DNA from: Capnocytophaga sp. oral taxon 878 | GTDB taxonomy: Bacteria > Bacteroidota > Bacteroidia > Flavobacteriales > Flavobacteriaceae | DNA length: 64,000 bases | NCBI RefSeq assembly: GCF_002999135.1 | Contig: NZ_CP027229.1 | Span: 1,818,001 to 1,882,000 of the forward strand | Direction: 5' to 3' | In this document: piece by piece, positions 7,897 to 18,350 of the stretch | Layout: each line of letters opens with the position of its first letter | Numbering within the stretch: the first letter of the stretch is position 1 | Made by a program: the position numbers and the translations under genes | Notes under the pieces: model-generated | The model's input: the letters and a program-made list of their open reading frames with translations, nothing else | Database searches by the model: none | What the model was told of the DNA's origin: nothing

Positions 7897-10800
7897 ATGA
7901 GTATTATAAATTCCCTTATTAAAATTTTTGTTGGTGATAAAGCCAAAAATGATTTAAAAGCCATTCAACCCATTGTTGAGAAAATAAAAACCCACGCAGC
8001 CCGTTTAGAAGCTATAAGCAATGATGAGCTACGAGCTAAAACTATTGAATTTAAAGAGCGTATAAAAGAAGCTCGTGCTACCTATGATGCACAAATTGCA
8101 GACCTACAAGCACAAGCTAACGCTACAGAAGATATTGATAAAAAAGAAGACCTTTATACTGAAATAGACAAACTAAGTGGTGAGGCGTATCAGGCTTCGG
8201 AAAAGATGCTGAATGAAATATTGCCTGAAGCCTTTGCTACAATGAAGGAAACAGCACGCCGCTTTGCGAACAATGCTACTATTGTAGTTACTGCTAATGA
8301 GCATGACCGTGAACTATCGGCTTTACATGATTATGTAAGCATTGAGGGAGATAATGCGATTTGGAAAAACCATTGGGATGCTGCAGGTAAAGATGTTACT
8401 TGGGATATGGTGCACTATGATGTGCAGCTAATAGGAGGTATTGCGCTACACCAAGGGAAAATTGCTGAGATGCAGACAGGGGAAGGTAAAACCCTTGTGG
8501 CTACCTTGCCTGTATACCTTAACGCCTTAACAGGAAATGGGGTGCATCTTGTAACTGTGAATGACTACTTGGCTAGACGAGATAGCGCTTGGATGGGGCC
8601 TTTATTTGAGTTTCACGGATTACGTGTGGATTGTATAGATAACCACCAACCTAACTCGGAAGCACGCCGCCGTGCTTATAATGCTGATATTACTTACGGA
8701 ACAAATAACGAATTTGGTTTTGATTACTTGCGTGATAATATGGCACATACCCCTGAAGACTTGGTACAACGTGCTCATAACTACGCTATAGTGGATGAGG
8801 TGGACTCGGTATTGATAGACGATGCTCGTACCCCTCTTATTATATCTGGTCCTACTCCTAAAGGAGAACTACACGAATTCAATGAACTAAAACCAATAGT
8901 AGACGACTTAGTAAACAAACAACGCGCTTACCTTACCAAAGTATTGGCTGATGCACGTAAACTTATAGCTGAAGGCGATACTAAAGAAGGTGGATTCCAG
9001 CTATTACGTGTGTACCGTGGTTTACCTAAAAATAAAGCACTTATTAAGTTCTTAAGTGAAGAAGGAGTTAAACAGCTTCTGCAGAAGACAGAGAACTACT
9101 ATATGCAGGATAACAATCGTGAAATGCCAAAGGTAGATGCTGAACTATACTTCGTGATTGATGAGAAGAATAACCAAATAGAACTTACTGATAAGGGGTT
9201 TGCTGATATTGCTTATGGTGGAGATAAAGATTTCTTTGTATTGCCTGATATTGGAATAGAAATCGCTAATATTGAGAACCAACATTTGCCTATAGAAGAA
9301 GAAGCTGCTCTTAAAGATAAACTATTTCAAGATTTTAGTGTGAAAAGTGAGCGCATTCACACCCTCAATCAATTGCTAAAAGCCTATACCTTATTTGAAA
9401 AAGATGTAGAGTATGTGGTGATTGATAATAAGGTGCTCATTGTTGATGAGCAAACAGGTCGTATTATGGACGGTCGACGTTATTCTGATGGTTTGCACCA
9501 AGCGATTGAAGCCAAAGAGAATGTAAAGATTGAAGCTGCTACCCAAACCTATGCGACTATTACTTTGCAAAACTACTTCCGTATGTACAGTAAACTATCG
9601 GGTATGACAGGTACTGCTATTACTGAAGCGGGTGAGTTCTGGGAAATATACAAACTAGATGTGATGGAAATTCCTACTAATCGCCCTATAGCTCGTAAAG
9701 ATCATAATGACCTTATTTATAAGACTAAACGTGAGAAATACAATGCTGTAATTGATAAGGTAGTTGAACTATCGGAAGCTGGTAGACCTGTGTTAATAGG
9801 TACGACCTCGGTAGAAGTATCGGAATTACTAAGCCGTATGCTTACAATGCGTAAAATAAAGCATAATGTACTGAATGCAAAACTACATAAAAAAGAGGCT
9901 GAAATAGTAGCTGAAGCAGGACAAGCTGGGGTAGTAACTATTGCTACTAATATGGCTGGACGTGGTACGGATATTAAACTAAGCCCTGAAGTAAAAGCAG
10001 CAGGAGGTTTGGCTATTATAGGAACTGAACGCCATGATTCACGAAGAGTAGACCGCCAGTTAAGAGGACGTTCAGGACGACAAGGAGACCCAGGAAGTTC
10101 ATTATTCTACGTATCATTGGAAGATAACCTTATGCGATTATTTGGTTCGGAACGTATAGCCCGCCTTATGGATAGCTTAGGTCATAAAGAAGGAGATGTG
10201 ATACAACACTCTATAATGACTAAACGTATTGAAACAGCTCAGAAGAAAGTTGAGGAGAATAACTTTGGTATTCGCAAACGTCTGTTGGAGTATGATGATG
10301 TAATGAATGCTCAGCGTGAAGTAATATACAAACGTAGACGTCACGCTTTGGAAGGAGAACGCCTAAAAGTAGACTTGGCAAATATGATATTTGACACTTG
10401 CGAAGTGATAGTGGAAAGCAATAAAGGTGCAAATAATTACAGAAATTTTGAATTTGAACTTATTAAATACTTTTCACTAAAAACAAATATCACAGAAACT
10501 GACTTTGGTAAATTATCGGCTAATGAGCTTACTTTTACTTTATATCGTGAAGTATTGAACCATTATCAAGCTAAAACTGAACGAAGTGCCTTATTGGCTT
10601 TCCCTGTGATTAAAGATGTATACGAAAACCCACAAAACACTTATGAGCGTATTGTAGTTCCTTTTACAGATGGTCAGAAAATGTTAAACATTGTAACAGA
10701 CCTAAAAGAAGCTTATGAAACACAAGGTAAAAAACTGATAAGTGATTTTGAGAAGAACATTACATTAGCAATTATTGACGAGGAATGGAAAACCCACCTA

Positions 10801-11259
10801 CGACAAATGGATGAGCTAAAACAATCGGTACAATTAGCGGTTCATGAACAAAAAGATCCTCTGTTAATCTATAAGTTTGAAGCTTTCCAACTTTTCAAAA
10901 CAATGATTGACAAGGTGAATAAAGATATTGTTTCATTCTTATTCAAAGCTGAATTACCTAATCAAAATGCTTCTGTCCAAGAAGCGCAAGCTCCGCAACG
11001 CACTCGTGAGCAATATCAAACTAACAAGGAAGAAACCTTGAATAGTGATGAAATGGCACAGCGCGCCCGTGAAGTAGGACAACAAGCTTCACAACGCCGT
11101 TCAGTAGTAGAGACCATAGTGCGTGAACAACCTAAAATAGGTCGTAATGATAAAGTAACTATACAAAATATTCGTACTGGTGAGCGTAAGGATATGAAAT
11201 TCAAACAAGCGCAACCCCTCCTAAGCAATGGAGAGTGGATTGTAGTACCAAATAATTAG
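7897..11259 (+). CDS. secA: Preprotein translocase ATPase SecA
   Basis: The motor of the Sec export pathway, which pushes unfolded proteins through SecYEG using ATP. With start ATG 7897 it has 1120 residues, usual for flavobacteria; an 18-codon upstream extension from TTG 7843 is less likely. Walker A (TGEGKT) lies near 194-199 and DEVD at 300-303. Later motifs include [26 protein letters not shown] and [16 protein letters not shown]. The family's insert between the two ATPase motifs explains the larger size compared with E. coli. No CxC...HC zinc tail is visible at the C-terminus. A strong terminator follows at 11283. Confidence 0.98.
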   Translation: MSIINSLIKIFVGDKAKNDLKAIQPIVEKIKTHAARLEAISNDELRAKTIEFKERIKEARATYDAQIADLQAQANATEDIDKKEDLYTEIDKLSGEAYQASEKMLNEILPEAFATMKETARRFANNATIVVTANEHDRELSALHDYVSIEGDNAIWKNHWDAAGKDVTWDMVHYDVQLIGGIALHQGKIAEMQTGEGKTLVATLPVYLNALTGNGVHLVTVNDYLARRDSAWMGPLFEFHGLRVDCIDNHQPNSEARRRAYNADITYGTNNEFGFDYLRDNMAHTPEDLVQRAHNYAIVDEVDSVLIDDARTPLIISGPTPKGELHEFNELKPIVDDLVNKQRAYLTKVLADARKLIAEGDTKEGGFQLLRVYRGLPKNKALIKFLSEEGVKQLLQKTENYYMQDNNREMPKVDAELYFVIDEKNNQIELTDKGFADIAYGGDKDFFVLPDIGIEIANIENQHLPIEEEAALKDKLFQDFSVKSERIHTLNQLLKAYTLFEKDVEYVVIDNKVLIVDEQTGRIMDGRRYSDGLHQAIEAKENVKIEAATQTYATITLQNYFRMYSKLSGMTGTAITEAGEFWEIYKLDVMEIPTNRPIARKDHNDLIYKTKREKYNAVIDKVVELSEAGRPVLIGTTSVEVSELLSRMLTMRKIKHNVLNAKLHKKEAEIVAEAGQAGVVTIATNMAGRGTDIKLSPEVKAAGGLAIIGTERHDSRRVDRQLRGRSGRQGDPGSSLFYVSLEDNLMRLFGSERIARLMDSLGHKEGDVIQHSIMTKRIETAQKKVEENNFGIRKRLLEYDDVMNAQREVIYKRRRHALEGERLKVDLANMIFDTCEVIVESNKGANNYRNFEFELIKYFSLKTNITETDFGKLSANELTFTLYREVLNHYQAKTERSALLAFPVIKDVYENPQNTYERIVVPFTDGQKMLNIVTDLKEAYETQGKKLISDFEKNITLAIIDEEWKTHLRQMDELKQSVQLAVHEQKDPLLIYKFEAFQLFKTMIDKVNKDIVSFLFKAELPNQNASVQEAQAPQRTREQYQTNKEETLNSDEMAQRAREVGQQASQRRSVVETIVREQPKIGRNDKVTIQNIRTGERKDMKFKQAQPLLSNGEWIVVPNN

Positions 11260-11282
11260 CAAATATAGTTTATAATTATAAG

Positions 11283-11325
11283 ACTTTGCCAAAGTTTCAG
11301 GACTTTGGCAAAGTTTTTATTTTTT
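11283..11325 (+). terminator. Intrinsic terminator of secA
   Basis: A perfect 13-base stem ACTTTGCCAAAGT/ACTTTGGCAAAGT with a six-base loop, then TTTTTATTTTTT. Confidence 0.92.
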
Positions 11326-11482
11326 ATAACTTACTGATAATCAATAAACATTAAAACTTATGAAAATATTTTCTTCCTCAATAACAGGTATTTACAAATA
11401 ATGTTGTACCTTTGCGCCTTAATTTATTAGGTACATCACTAATTGGCAGATTAGCAAGTTACCTAATTGACACATTACATTA

Positions 11483-13234
11483 ATGAATTTATTTGAACAA
11501 TTAGGTCTTGATGAACCTATCCTCAAAGCCATCAATGATATGGGCTTTGAAACTCCTTCTGAAATCCAGCAAAAAGCCATTCCTACTCTTTTAGAAGATG
11601 GATCTGATATGGTAGCTTTAGCCCAAACGGGCACTGGAAAAACAGCCGCTTTTGGCTTCCCCCTTTTACAACTTATTGATACTGATAGCCGAGTAACACA
11701 AGGTCTTATCCTTTCGCCTACACGTGAACTATGCTTGCAAATAGCCTCTGAGTTACGCAACTATGCAAAGTACCTTCCTAAAGTGAATGTAGTTGCTGTA
11801 TATGGTGGTGCAAGTATTGAAGAACAAGCACGTAGCCTAAAAAAAGGAGCTCAAATTATTGTAGCTACACCAGGGCGTATGCAAGATATGATACGTAGAG
11901 AGTTTGTAGATATTACAAACATTAACTATTGTGTGCTTGATGAAGCTGACGAAATGCTGAATATGGGTTTCTATGAAGATATTACAGCTATCCTATCACA
12001 TACCCCTCAAGAAAAAAGTACTTGGCTCTTCTCGGCTACTATGCCTAATGAAGTAGCTAAAATTGCTCGTAGGTTTATGCGTAAACCTATTGAAATTACA
12101 GTAGGTACACGCAACCAAGCTACAAGCACTGTACAACACGAGTACTATGTGGTAAGCGGTCGTCATAGATATCAAGCATTAAAACGACTTGCAGATGCTA
12201 ACCCAGACATCTTCTCTGTAGTATTTTGCCGCACTAAACGTGATACACAGGCTGTAGCTGAAAAACTGATTGAAGATGGCTATAATGCTGCTGCCCTTCA
12301 CGGTGACCTTAGTCAGAACCAACGTGACTTAGTGATGAAATCATTCCGTGCACGCCAAATACAAATGCTAATTGCTACTGATGTAGCTGCACGTGGTATA
12401 GATGTAGATGATATCACTCACGTAATTCATTACCAACTTCCTGATGAGATAGAAACCTATAACCACCGTAGTGGACGTACAGGACGTGCAGGTAAATCGG
12501 GGATTTCGATGGTTATTTTACCTAAAAGTGAGGTAAAGAAAATTAAAACTATCGAGAAAATGATTGGGCAACCTTTTGAACAGAAACAATTGCCTTCGGG
12601 TATGGAAATCTGTGAGATACAGCTTTATCATTTGGCTAACAACCTTAAAAATGTAGAAGTAAACCCTGCTATAGATGATTATCTGCCTGCTATCTACAAA
12701 GAACTAAAAGACTTAGATAGAGAAGAACTCATCAAAAAAATATTCTCGGTAGAATTTACTCGTTTCTTCAATTATTACAAAAATGCTGAAAACTTATCGG
12801 TAGAAGAGGAAAAAAGTTCTCACAGCGGTAGTAGCGCTGATGAGGTGCGCTATTTTATAAATATAGGAGAACGTGACGGATATGACTGGAAAACCCTTAA
12901 AGACTTCCTAAAAGCGACTCTTAATTTAGGACGTGATGATGTTTTCAAAGTAGATGTTAAAAACAGTTTTTCTTTCTTCAATACTGATGCTGAACTTACT
13001 GACTTAGTAATGGAGACCTTCAACGACTTCAAACTAGATGGACGCTTCATTAATGTAGAACTTTCTAGCAAAGGAGCTGGAAGAGAGCGTAGCGGACGCA
13101 AACAAAACAGCGATAGCAGAAAACGCAATGGTGATGAAAGTAGAAATAGGAAGAAAGGCCAGCGTGAAAGTCGTAAACAAAAAACTGCTGATGCCCTACA
13201 ACAAGCCTTTAAGAAAAAGAAAAAACGCAAATAA
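11483..13234 (+). CDS. deaD: DEAD-box RNA helicase (DeaD/CsdA type)
   Basis: A 583-residue ATP-dependent RNA helicase. Visible motifs in order: Q motif (FETPSEIQQKAIP), Walker A (AQTGTGKT), PTRELCLQ, DEAD (CVLDEADEML), SAT (FSATMP), ARGIDVDD and HRSGRTGRAG. Residues about 450-525 (VRYFINIGERDGYDW...) look like the DbpA/RRM-like RNA-binding domain typical of DeaD/CsdA. A Lys/Arg-rich tail (525-583) ends in KKKKKRK. It probably works in ribosome assembly and cold adaptation. A TACCTTTG -7 element at 11407-11414 is a possible promoter. The stop is four bases before the PAP2 gene. Confidence 0.95.
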   Translation: MNLFEQLGLDEPILKAINDMGFETPSEIQQKAIPTLLEDGSDMVALAQTGTGKTAAFGFPLLQLIDTDSRVTQGLILSPTRELCLQIASELRNYAKYLPKVNVVAVYGGASIEEQARSLKKGAQIIVATPGRMQDMIRREFVDITNINYCVLDEADEMLNMGFYEDITAILSHTPQEKSTWLFSATMPNEVAKIARRFMRKPIEITVGTRNQATSTVQHEYYVVSGRHRYQALKRLADANPDIFSVVFCRTKRDTQAVAEKLIEDGYNAAALHGDLSQNQRDLVMKSFRARQIQMLIATDVAARGIDVDDITHVIHYQLPDEIETYNHRSGRTGRAGKSGISMVILPKSEVKKIKTIEKMIGQPFEQKQLPSGMEICEIQLYHLANNLKNVEVNPAIDDYLPAIYKELKDLDREELIKKIFSVEFTRFFNYYKNAENLSVEEEKSSHSGSSADEVRYFINIGERDGYDWKTLKDFLKATLNLGRDDVFKVDVKNSFSFFNTDAELTDLVMETFNDFKLDGRFINVELSSKGAGRERSGRKQNSDSRKRNGDESRNRKKGQRESRKQKTADALQQAFKKKKKRK

Positions 13235-13237
13235 AGA

Positions 13238-13819
13238 ATGTTAGAATACCTTATTGAAAAAGATAAGCAACTATTATGTTACCTAAATGGAATGGGTACT
13301 CCTGCGGCTGATAGCTTTTGGCTATTCATCACCCACCCCCTTGCCTCGGTACCCTTATACTTGTGCTTATTATACTTTTGTTTTAAGTATTTTCACTGGA
13401 AACAAGTAGTGCTTATCTTGGTATTCATAGCATTAATTATCACTACTACTGACCAATTAGCTAACGCTTTTAAATACGGATTTCAACGTTTTCGCCCCTG
13501 CCATGATGAAACACTTATCAATGAAATGCGTATGGTAATTTGTGGGGGTAAATACGGTTTCTTTTCGGCTCACGCTGCTAATACTATGGTTATAGCTGTC
13601 TTTTTTAGTTTGCTGCTGAAAAAATACATACGCTACATAGTTCCGCTGCTATTATTATGGTCGGTGATTGTGAGTTATAGTCGTATTTATTTAGGGGTAC
13701 ACTTCCCTGGTGATATACTTGTAGGACTTGCTATTGGTGCTCTTTTAGCTTCTTTGTTCTATCGCCTTTTTTTATTTACAGAAAAGAAACTTAAACTTCC
13801 AACTAAAGAAGAAGCTTAA
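13238..13819 (+). CDS. PAP2-family membrane phosphatase
   Basis: A 193-residue protein with about five membrane helices. The three PAP2 signature motifs are present in order: KYGFQRFRP (about 82-90), SAHAANT (about 107-113, in place of the usual PSGH) and SRIYLGVHFPGD (about 147-158). These support a lipid phosphatase such as undecaprenyl-diphosphate or phosphatidylglycerophosphate phosphatase; the substrate cannot be read from sequence. It follows the helicase gene by three bases, so it is probably co-transcribed. Confidence 0.93.
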   Translation: MLEYLIEKDKQLLCYLNGMGTPAADSFWLFITHPLASVPLYLCLLYFCFKYFHWKQVVLILVFIALIITTTDQLANAFKYGFQRFRPCHDETLINEMRMVICGGKYGFFSAHAANTMVIAVFFSLLLKKYIRYIVPLLLLWSVIVSYSRIYLGVHFPGDILVGLAIGALLASLFYRLFLFTEKKLKLPTKEEA

Positions 13820-13843
13820 TCTTCTTGTTTTTCGTTAAAAACT

Positions 13844-15112
13844 ATGAAAGAAGATTTCTTACACTACCTTTGGAAATACAAGAAAATACCACTGAATACT
13901 GTACTTGTTACGGGTGAAAATCTAGAGATCCTCTCCTTTGGTGCTTATAATTCTCTTTCAGGTCCTGATTTCCAAAATGCGAAACTAATTATAGGCGAGC
14001 AGCAATGGGCGGGTAATGTAGAAATGCACCTTAAATCATCATATTGGTATGCGCATGGCCATGAGAGTGATCCTGCTTACCGGAATGTAATTTTGCATGT
14101 GGTATGGGAGCACGATATAGATGTATTTGATGGTAATAACCAGCCGATTCCTACCTTAGAACTGCGAAACTTAATTGCTCCTGAACTTCTGGAGAGATAT
14201 AAAACAACTATAGCTTCAGCTCACCAATTTATTCCTTGTGAAAGGGAATACTTTAGTGTACCTACTATTACTTCGGTTGGGTGGAGTGAACGCCTTTTTG
14301 TAGAACGTTTGGAAGAGAAAGCTGCTGCTGTATATGAACTTCGCAAAGATGTTAATTCTGATTGGGAGAAGGTGCTTTTTTGTATGCTTCTCAAATCTTT
14401 TGGAGGTACTGTAAATGGTGAAGCTTTCTTACAACTTGGCAAACAGCTTGATTTTAGTATCATTCGTAAAGAGCGCTCACACGCCTTGCATTTAGAAGCG
14501 CTGCTACTGGGGCAAGCGGGCTTACTACCTAAGGAAAGTGAACTTACTTACCCTCAAGAATTGGCTCAAAATTACAGCTATCTGCAGCAGAAATACAACT
14601 TAACTACTTCCTCCTTAAAAATACACTTCACAGGACTACGCCCTCAAGGATTTCCTACTATCAGGCTATCGCAACTGGCTCAATTATATGAGGCACACGA
14701 GGGGCTTTTTTCACAACTTATAGAGGCTAATACTCCTACTGCTATGAAACAGCTTTTTGCTGTAGGCGCCTCTGCCTATTGGGAAACCCACTATACTTTT
14801 TCCAAAACTTCAAAAAAAGTAAAAAAGCCTATTAGTGCGAGTCTTGTTACCCTTATTTGGATAAATGTGGTTATCCCATTGAAATATGCGTACTACCAAT
14901 ATTTGGGTAAAGATATGAGTGAGTCTCTGATAGCTGAAATACGTTCTGTTCCGCCTGAAAGTAATAATATTATCAGCCAATTTGGCTTATTAGGAGCTTC
15001 TGTTCTTTCTGCTTTTGATACCCAAGCCTTGTTACAACAATACAAACATTATTGCCAGCACAAACGCTGCTTAAACTGTGCTATAGGGATTTCGATTTTA
15101 GGCAGGAAATAA
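13844..15112 (+). CDS. DUF2851 family protein
   Basis: A 422-residue soluble protein. The N-terminus (KEDFLHYLWKYKKIP), the phrase FQNAKLIIGEQQWAGNVEMH and the WYAHGHESDPAYRNVILHVV segment match the DUF2851 family, common in Bacteroidota. The His/Asp-rich strip WYAHGH...HVVWEHD might be a metal or nuclease-like site, but this is inference. The C-terminus has CxxHxxCLNC (QHKRCLNCAIG), a possible zinc site. The function is unknown. It is the last gene of the deaD-PAP2 run. Confidence 0.9.
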   Translation: MKEDFLHYLWKYKKIPLNTVLVTGENLEILSFGAYNSLSGPDFQNAKLIIGEQQWAGNVEMHLKSSYWYAHGHESDPAYRNVILHVVWEHDIDVFDGNNQPIPTLELRNLIAPELLERYKTTIASAHQFIPCEREYFSVPTITSVGWSERLFVERLEEKAAAVYELRKDVNSDWEKVLFCMLLKSFGGTVNGEAFLQLGKQLDFSIIRKERSHALHLEALLLGQAGLLPKESELTYPQELAQNYSYLQQKYNLTTSSLKIHFTGLRPQGFPTIRLSQLAQLYEAHEGLFSQLIEANTPTAMKQLFAVGASAYWETHYTFSKTSKKVKKPISASLVTLIWINVVIPLKYAYYQYLGKDMSESLIAEIRSVPPESNNIISQFGLLGASVLSAFDTQALLQQYKHYCQHKRCLNCAIGISILGRK

Positions 15113-15484
15113 ATCTTTTTCTTCCCAATATGCCAAAGAACAAAGTAATTTTCTAGAACTTTTACTGTGCAAAATTGGTATGATTGGGTTTGTTATACAA
15201 ATAGTTGTAGCAGCACGGAACAGTTTTGTAAAGTTTAAAATAGCTAATAGGGTTGATTACAAGGATTTTGATACTAGCTTGCTAACTGTGATTCTTCTTA
15301 CTAACTATGGTTCGCGAGATACCCGGTTGCGCCAGCGAGATGACTATCCTTCGTTTATACTTCGTTTATCCTTCGTTTATCGTTCGTTCAGGGAGTATCT
15401 ATCTTTCTGGAAATCTGGAGGTTACTTATATTTATCTTCTTAAATATCTGTAAAATAGATGTTTATATTTTGAGGTGAAGGGAG
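15113..15484 (+). other. Intergenic region between convergent genes with dispersed iteron
   Basis: About 370 bases between DUF2851 and the ATPase gene. The only structure seen is the iteron core at 15345-15388. An open frame at 15180-15443 merely reads through the repeat and has no family resemblance; I do not call it a gene. No terminator hairpin with a clear T tract was found. Confidence 0.6.
15345..15388 (-). repeat. Dispersed iteron core, copy 2
   Basis: Four 11-bp units in minus orientation: TATCCTTCGTT, TATACTTCGTT, TATCCTTCGTT, TATCGTTCGTT. The long pyrimidine-rich flanks seen in other copies are not evident here. Confidence 0.9.
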
Positions 15485-16252
15485 TTAAATACGTTGTAAA
15501 AATTTATGCCAGCCTTCAGTATCTTCTTTTAGACTGTAGTCCTTATATACCTGATCAAACTCACGGAAAAAAGCACGAGGGTTATTAAGAAAGTTTTTGG
15601 CAACTATATAGTGGTCTACTTCTTCTAAATGAGTCCTTTTCATCTCTTTTTTGGTAATTTGGTAAATGACTGCATCGGGCATTGCCATTAGTATGGGTGA
15701 ATGGGTTGTGATAATGAACTGAGAATCAAAATCTTCTAAGTGTTTTTTGATAAGATAAATCATATCAATCTGATGTAAAGGAGACATTGCGTTTTCGGGC
15801 TCATCTAATATAAAAAGACCCTTACGTTTCATTTTTTGAAAGAGAATATGGAAAAAAGCTTGACCATGAGAAAAAGAAGAAAGATTTTGCCCATAAGTGT
15901 AAAGCATATTCTTTTTAAAGCTTTCATTGGAATTTAAGACATAATCACCAAAGTCCTCTGAACGGAAGAAGAAACCAGAAGGATCTTGTATCATATCAAT
16001 TTCTAAAGATTCAGCAAGATCTCTAATAGGTTCAAATAATTTTTCTTGAAAGCCCAACATATTATTAATACGAGGTAAATTCAGTTTACAAGCAATGGTT
16101 TCGATAAGGGTAGATTTTCCTACTCCATTATCACCTACAATAAAGGTTACCCGTTGGTCAAGGTTGATACTTTTAGCATAACGTATGGCTTCAGTATCAT
16201 AAGGATATCCAATAGTTCTATGTGTTTGAATATTTACAGAACGAATATACAT
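15485..16252 (-). CDS. ABC/SMC-like AAA ATPase
   Basis: A 255-residue cytoplasmic ATPase. It has Walker A GDNGVGKST (about 41-49), an ABC-type signature region SSFSHGQAFF, and Walker B GLFILDEPENAMSPLHQ followed by ITTHSPIL with the switch His. This is the 'predicted ATPase' (AAA_21/AAA_23-like) group related to RecF and OLD ATPases rather than a transporter subunit; no membrane partner is adjacent. It is the last gene of the polysaccharide-export operon. Its role there is unclear. No TOPRIM domain is fused, so it is not a full OLD nuclease. Confidence 0.85.
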   Translation of the reverse strand: MYIRSVNIQTHRTIGYPYDTEAIRYAKSINLDQRVTFIVGDNGVGKSTLIETIACKLNLPRINNMLGFQEKLFEPIRDLAESLEIDMIQDPSGFFFRSEDFGDYVLNSNESFKKNMLYTYGQNLSSFSHGQAFFHILFQKMKRKGLFILDEPENAMSPLHQIDMIYLIKKHLEDFDSQFIITTHSPILMAMPDAVIYQITKKEMKRTHLEEVDHYIVAKNFLNNPRAFFREFDQVYKDYSLKEDTEGWHKFLQRI

Positions 16253-16260
16253 ATCTTTGC

Positions 16261-16647
16261 TTATATTTTTAGTTGTAACGCCTCGTTATAAGCACTTTCA
16301 AAAGCTAGAAGATTAATGCCTGTTGTGATATGCTGGGCTTGGAAGTAAGTGAGTAGCTTTTCAGTAGGTAGATAGCCCCCATATCCTTTAATTGCACTGT
16401 AGAAACACTGGTTACCTGCTTGGTATGCAGTAGCCAAATGGGCTATGGTAATGCCTTGCTGGGTTATGGAAGGTATTTCGTCTTCTAAACAGAAGATTTG
16501 AGTAGAGGTGTTTGAAAAGTCTAAGTTTTCGGTTAAAGGGAATAGTTCAGCTTTAAGGGCAATCCCATAAAAACCAACAGCCAATAAGGATTGTAAGTAA
16601 TCCTTATTGGCTGTTGTTACACATTCTATAAGTTGTAGATTGTTCAT
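16261..16647 (-). CDS. Hypothetical soluble protein
   Basis: A 128-residue protein with no signal peptide or membrane segment. I do not recognise it. It has an alpha/beta-like composition, with a conserved-looking segment FYSAIKGYGGYLPTEKLLTYF. Its ATG overlaps the HAD hydrolase stop (ATGA), and the ATPase gene follows after eight bases, so it is translated as part of the wza-like operon. Confidence 0.8.
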   Translation of the reverse strand: MNNLQLIECVTTANKDYLQSLLAVGFYGIALKAELFPLTENLDFSNTSTQIFCLEDEIPSITQQGITIAHLATAYQAGNQCFYSAIKGYGGYLPTEKLLTYFQAQHITTGINLLAFESAYNEALQLKI

Positions 16648-17273
16648 AACAATTCTTTCATTGTTTGTATCCGTTTATTGGCTGCGCTCAAATCTTGCCC
16701 TCCAGATAGCGGATTATCAAAGCCTATACACTGCATTCTGGCATTTTTAGCTGCTTTTATGCCATTAGTGCTATCTTCAATTACCGTAAATTGTGCTGGG
16801 GGTAAGTTATAGCACTGTGCTACTTTCAAGAAAATCTCGGGGTTGGGCTTGCTGTATTGTACATCGTCACCGCTCATTATCACCTCAAAATAAGAGTCTA
16901 TACCTGTTTGTTGGGTGAATATGTTTATCAACTTTCGGGGGGAGGAGGAGGCAAGGGATAGATGTTTTCCTTGTGCTTTAAACTTCTCTAGTACTTCTTT
17001 TACATAAGGAACTAAGGGCACTTGTATCTCTGGCAAGCGTTTAAAGAAGTAATCACGATGAAACTGCATCAGTTCTTCCACAGTTTCTGTACGTGCTGCA
17101 TCATGTTTTACTTTTTCCCACATTGGATAAGCCGACATACCTGTAAGAGTTTCAATATAGAACTTATCAAAAGGAATTCCTTTCTCCTGAAAAGTTTCAT
17201 ATATGAGTTGTTGATGCATAGGCTCACTGTCCAATAGCACCCCATCCATATCAAATATAATATGATTAGTCAT
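16644..17273 (-). CDS. HAD-superfamily phosphatase, beta-phosphoglucomutase-like
   Basis: A 209-residue haloacid-dehalogenase-type hydrolase. Motif I is FDMDGVLLDSEP (nucleophile Asp8, acid/base Asp10), motif II is the Ser in SLASSSPRK, motif III is the Lys in QYSKPNPEIF, and motif IV is VIEDSTNGIKAA. The helical cap between motifs I and II is of the C1 type. It is probably a sugar-phosphate phosphatase or beta-phosphoglucomutase-like enzyme. The start overlaps the Wzz-like gene by eight bases. A link to polysaccharide precursor metabolism is inferred from position. Confidence 0.9.
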   Translation of the reverse strand: MTNHIIFDMDGVLLDSEPMHQQLIYETFQEKGIPFDKFYIETLTGMSAYPMWEKVKHDAARTETVEELMQFHRDYFFKRLPEIQVPLVPYVKEVLEKFKAQGKHLSLASSSPRKLINIFTQQTGIDSYFEVIMSGDDVQYSKPNPEIFLKVAQCYNLPPAQFTVIEDSTNGIKAAKNARMQCIGFDNPLSGGQDLSAANKRIQTMKELL

Positions 17274-18348
17274 TAGCAGCTTGTTGTTTAGCTTTTAGTT
17301 GTTTTCTAAAATCACTTATAAATACACTTCCTATACCTACTACCAAACCTATAAACATCCAAATGGCTATAATCATTATTCGATTTGGCTTTGAGCGTTC
17401 ATTAGGTACACTTACAGGTTCAATAATTGTGAAAATAGGTTGGTCTTCTTTTAACTTAATACGCTTAGTTTCTAGTTGTTTTGCTAACTCAGTATATACA
17501 CTGAAAGCTAAGTTATATTCGGCTTGTAATTGTTGCAAACGTGTTTGAGGCAAATTACTAAAGAGGTCTCTGTTACGATCTTGAAACTGAGCTACAGCAT
17601 ATTGTTTTTCTTTAGCGTCTTTCTCTGCTTCAGCACAACGCTGTCGCACAAAATCGTATTCTTCTTTAGCTTTTTGTAATTTGAACTCTGTTACAGTTTC
17701 TTGTAGCAACTGTTGTGCTGCTTGTAACATCTGTGCCGAAGGCAAGGCTTCAGGCATTGCACAAGATAAGGTAATAAGCCCCTCTTTTTCATTCAAATTA
17801 ATTTTAAGTCGAGTATCTATACTATTCAATATACCTCGTTCTTCCTTGCTAAGACTCATAATTTGAGTAGTATCTGCAATACTAAGAGCAGGTTCTGGAG
17901 CTGGTGTACTGCTAAATACACTCATAATGCGCCCCATAAGGCTGGGCTTAGTATGTTTTTGGCAATATTCTTCATAGGTAATAGGCTGAGGTATATCAGA
18001 AAAAGTCAGCTTTGTTTGTGCTAATTTCTTTCTGAAAGGTACACTTTCTACAATTTTAGGATATGTAGTAAGAGGTAACATCTCAGAACTTCCTCCTCCA
18101 ATGCTAATACCCGCCAATGCCGCCAAACCACCTAAGTTACTACCTCCTTTACTTTCTGTTTGTGGCACTACTATAGTAGTTGCTGTATATTCTTTAGCCG
18201 AGAAAAGAGCTATTAAGATCCCTATCACCAAGAAAACTAAAGTAATAAGAAATATTCGTTTGCGTGCCGACCATATTTTTTGAATCAGTGCTATTAAGTC
18301 TATCTCATCCTCTTCAGGGGCATTAATTGCCTTTGTAGTCGCTTCCAT
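17266..18348 (-). CDS. Wzz-type polysaccharide chain-length/co-polymerase protein
   Basis: A 360-residue inner-membrane protein with two transmembrane segments (about 34-54 and 325-346) flanking a periplasmic region. That region includes a long coiled coil (about 205-290), the polysaccharide co-polymerase (Wzz/GumC) arrangement. The N-terminal EIDLIALIQKIWSARKRIF and the Pro-rich segment before the second membrane helix (SVPNERSKPNR) are typical. No tyrosine-kinase domain is fused. It sits two bases behind the Wza-like gene, so the two form an export unit. No glycosyltransferases are nearby. Confidence 0.92.
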   Translation of the reverse strand: MEATTKAINAPEEDEIDLIALIQKIWSARKRIFLITLVFLVIGILIALFSAKEYTATTIVVPQTESKGGSNLGGLAALAGISIGGGSSEMLPLTTYPKIVESVPFRKKLAQTKLTFSDIPQPITYEEYCQKHTKPSLMGRIMSVFSSTPAPEPALSIADTTQIMSLSKEERGILNSIDTRLKINLNEKEGLITLSCAMPEALPSAQMLQAAQQLLQETVTEFKLQKAKEEYDFVRQRCAEAEKDAKEKQYAVAQFQDRNRDLFSNLPQTRLQQLQAEYNLAFSVYTELAKQLETKRIKLKEDQPIFTIIEPVSVPNERSKPNRIMIIAIWMFIGLVVGIGSVFISDFRKQLKAKQQAAND

Positions 18349-18350
18349 AG

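Noticed and set aside
15180-15443. 87-residue plus-strand frame between DUF2851 and the ATPase
   Set aside because: It reads through the iteron (DDYPSFILRLSFV) and similar peptides appear at the other iteron copies; no protein resemblance.
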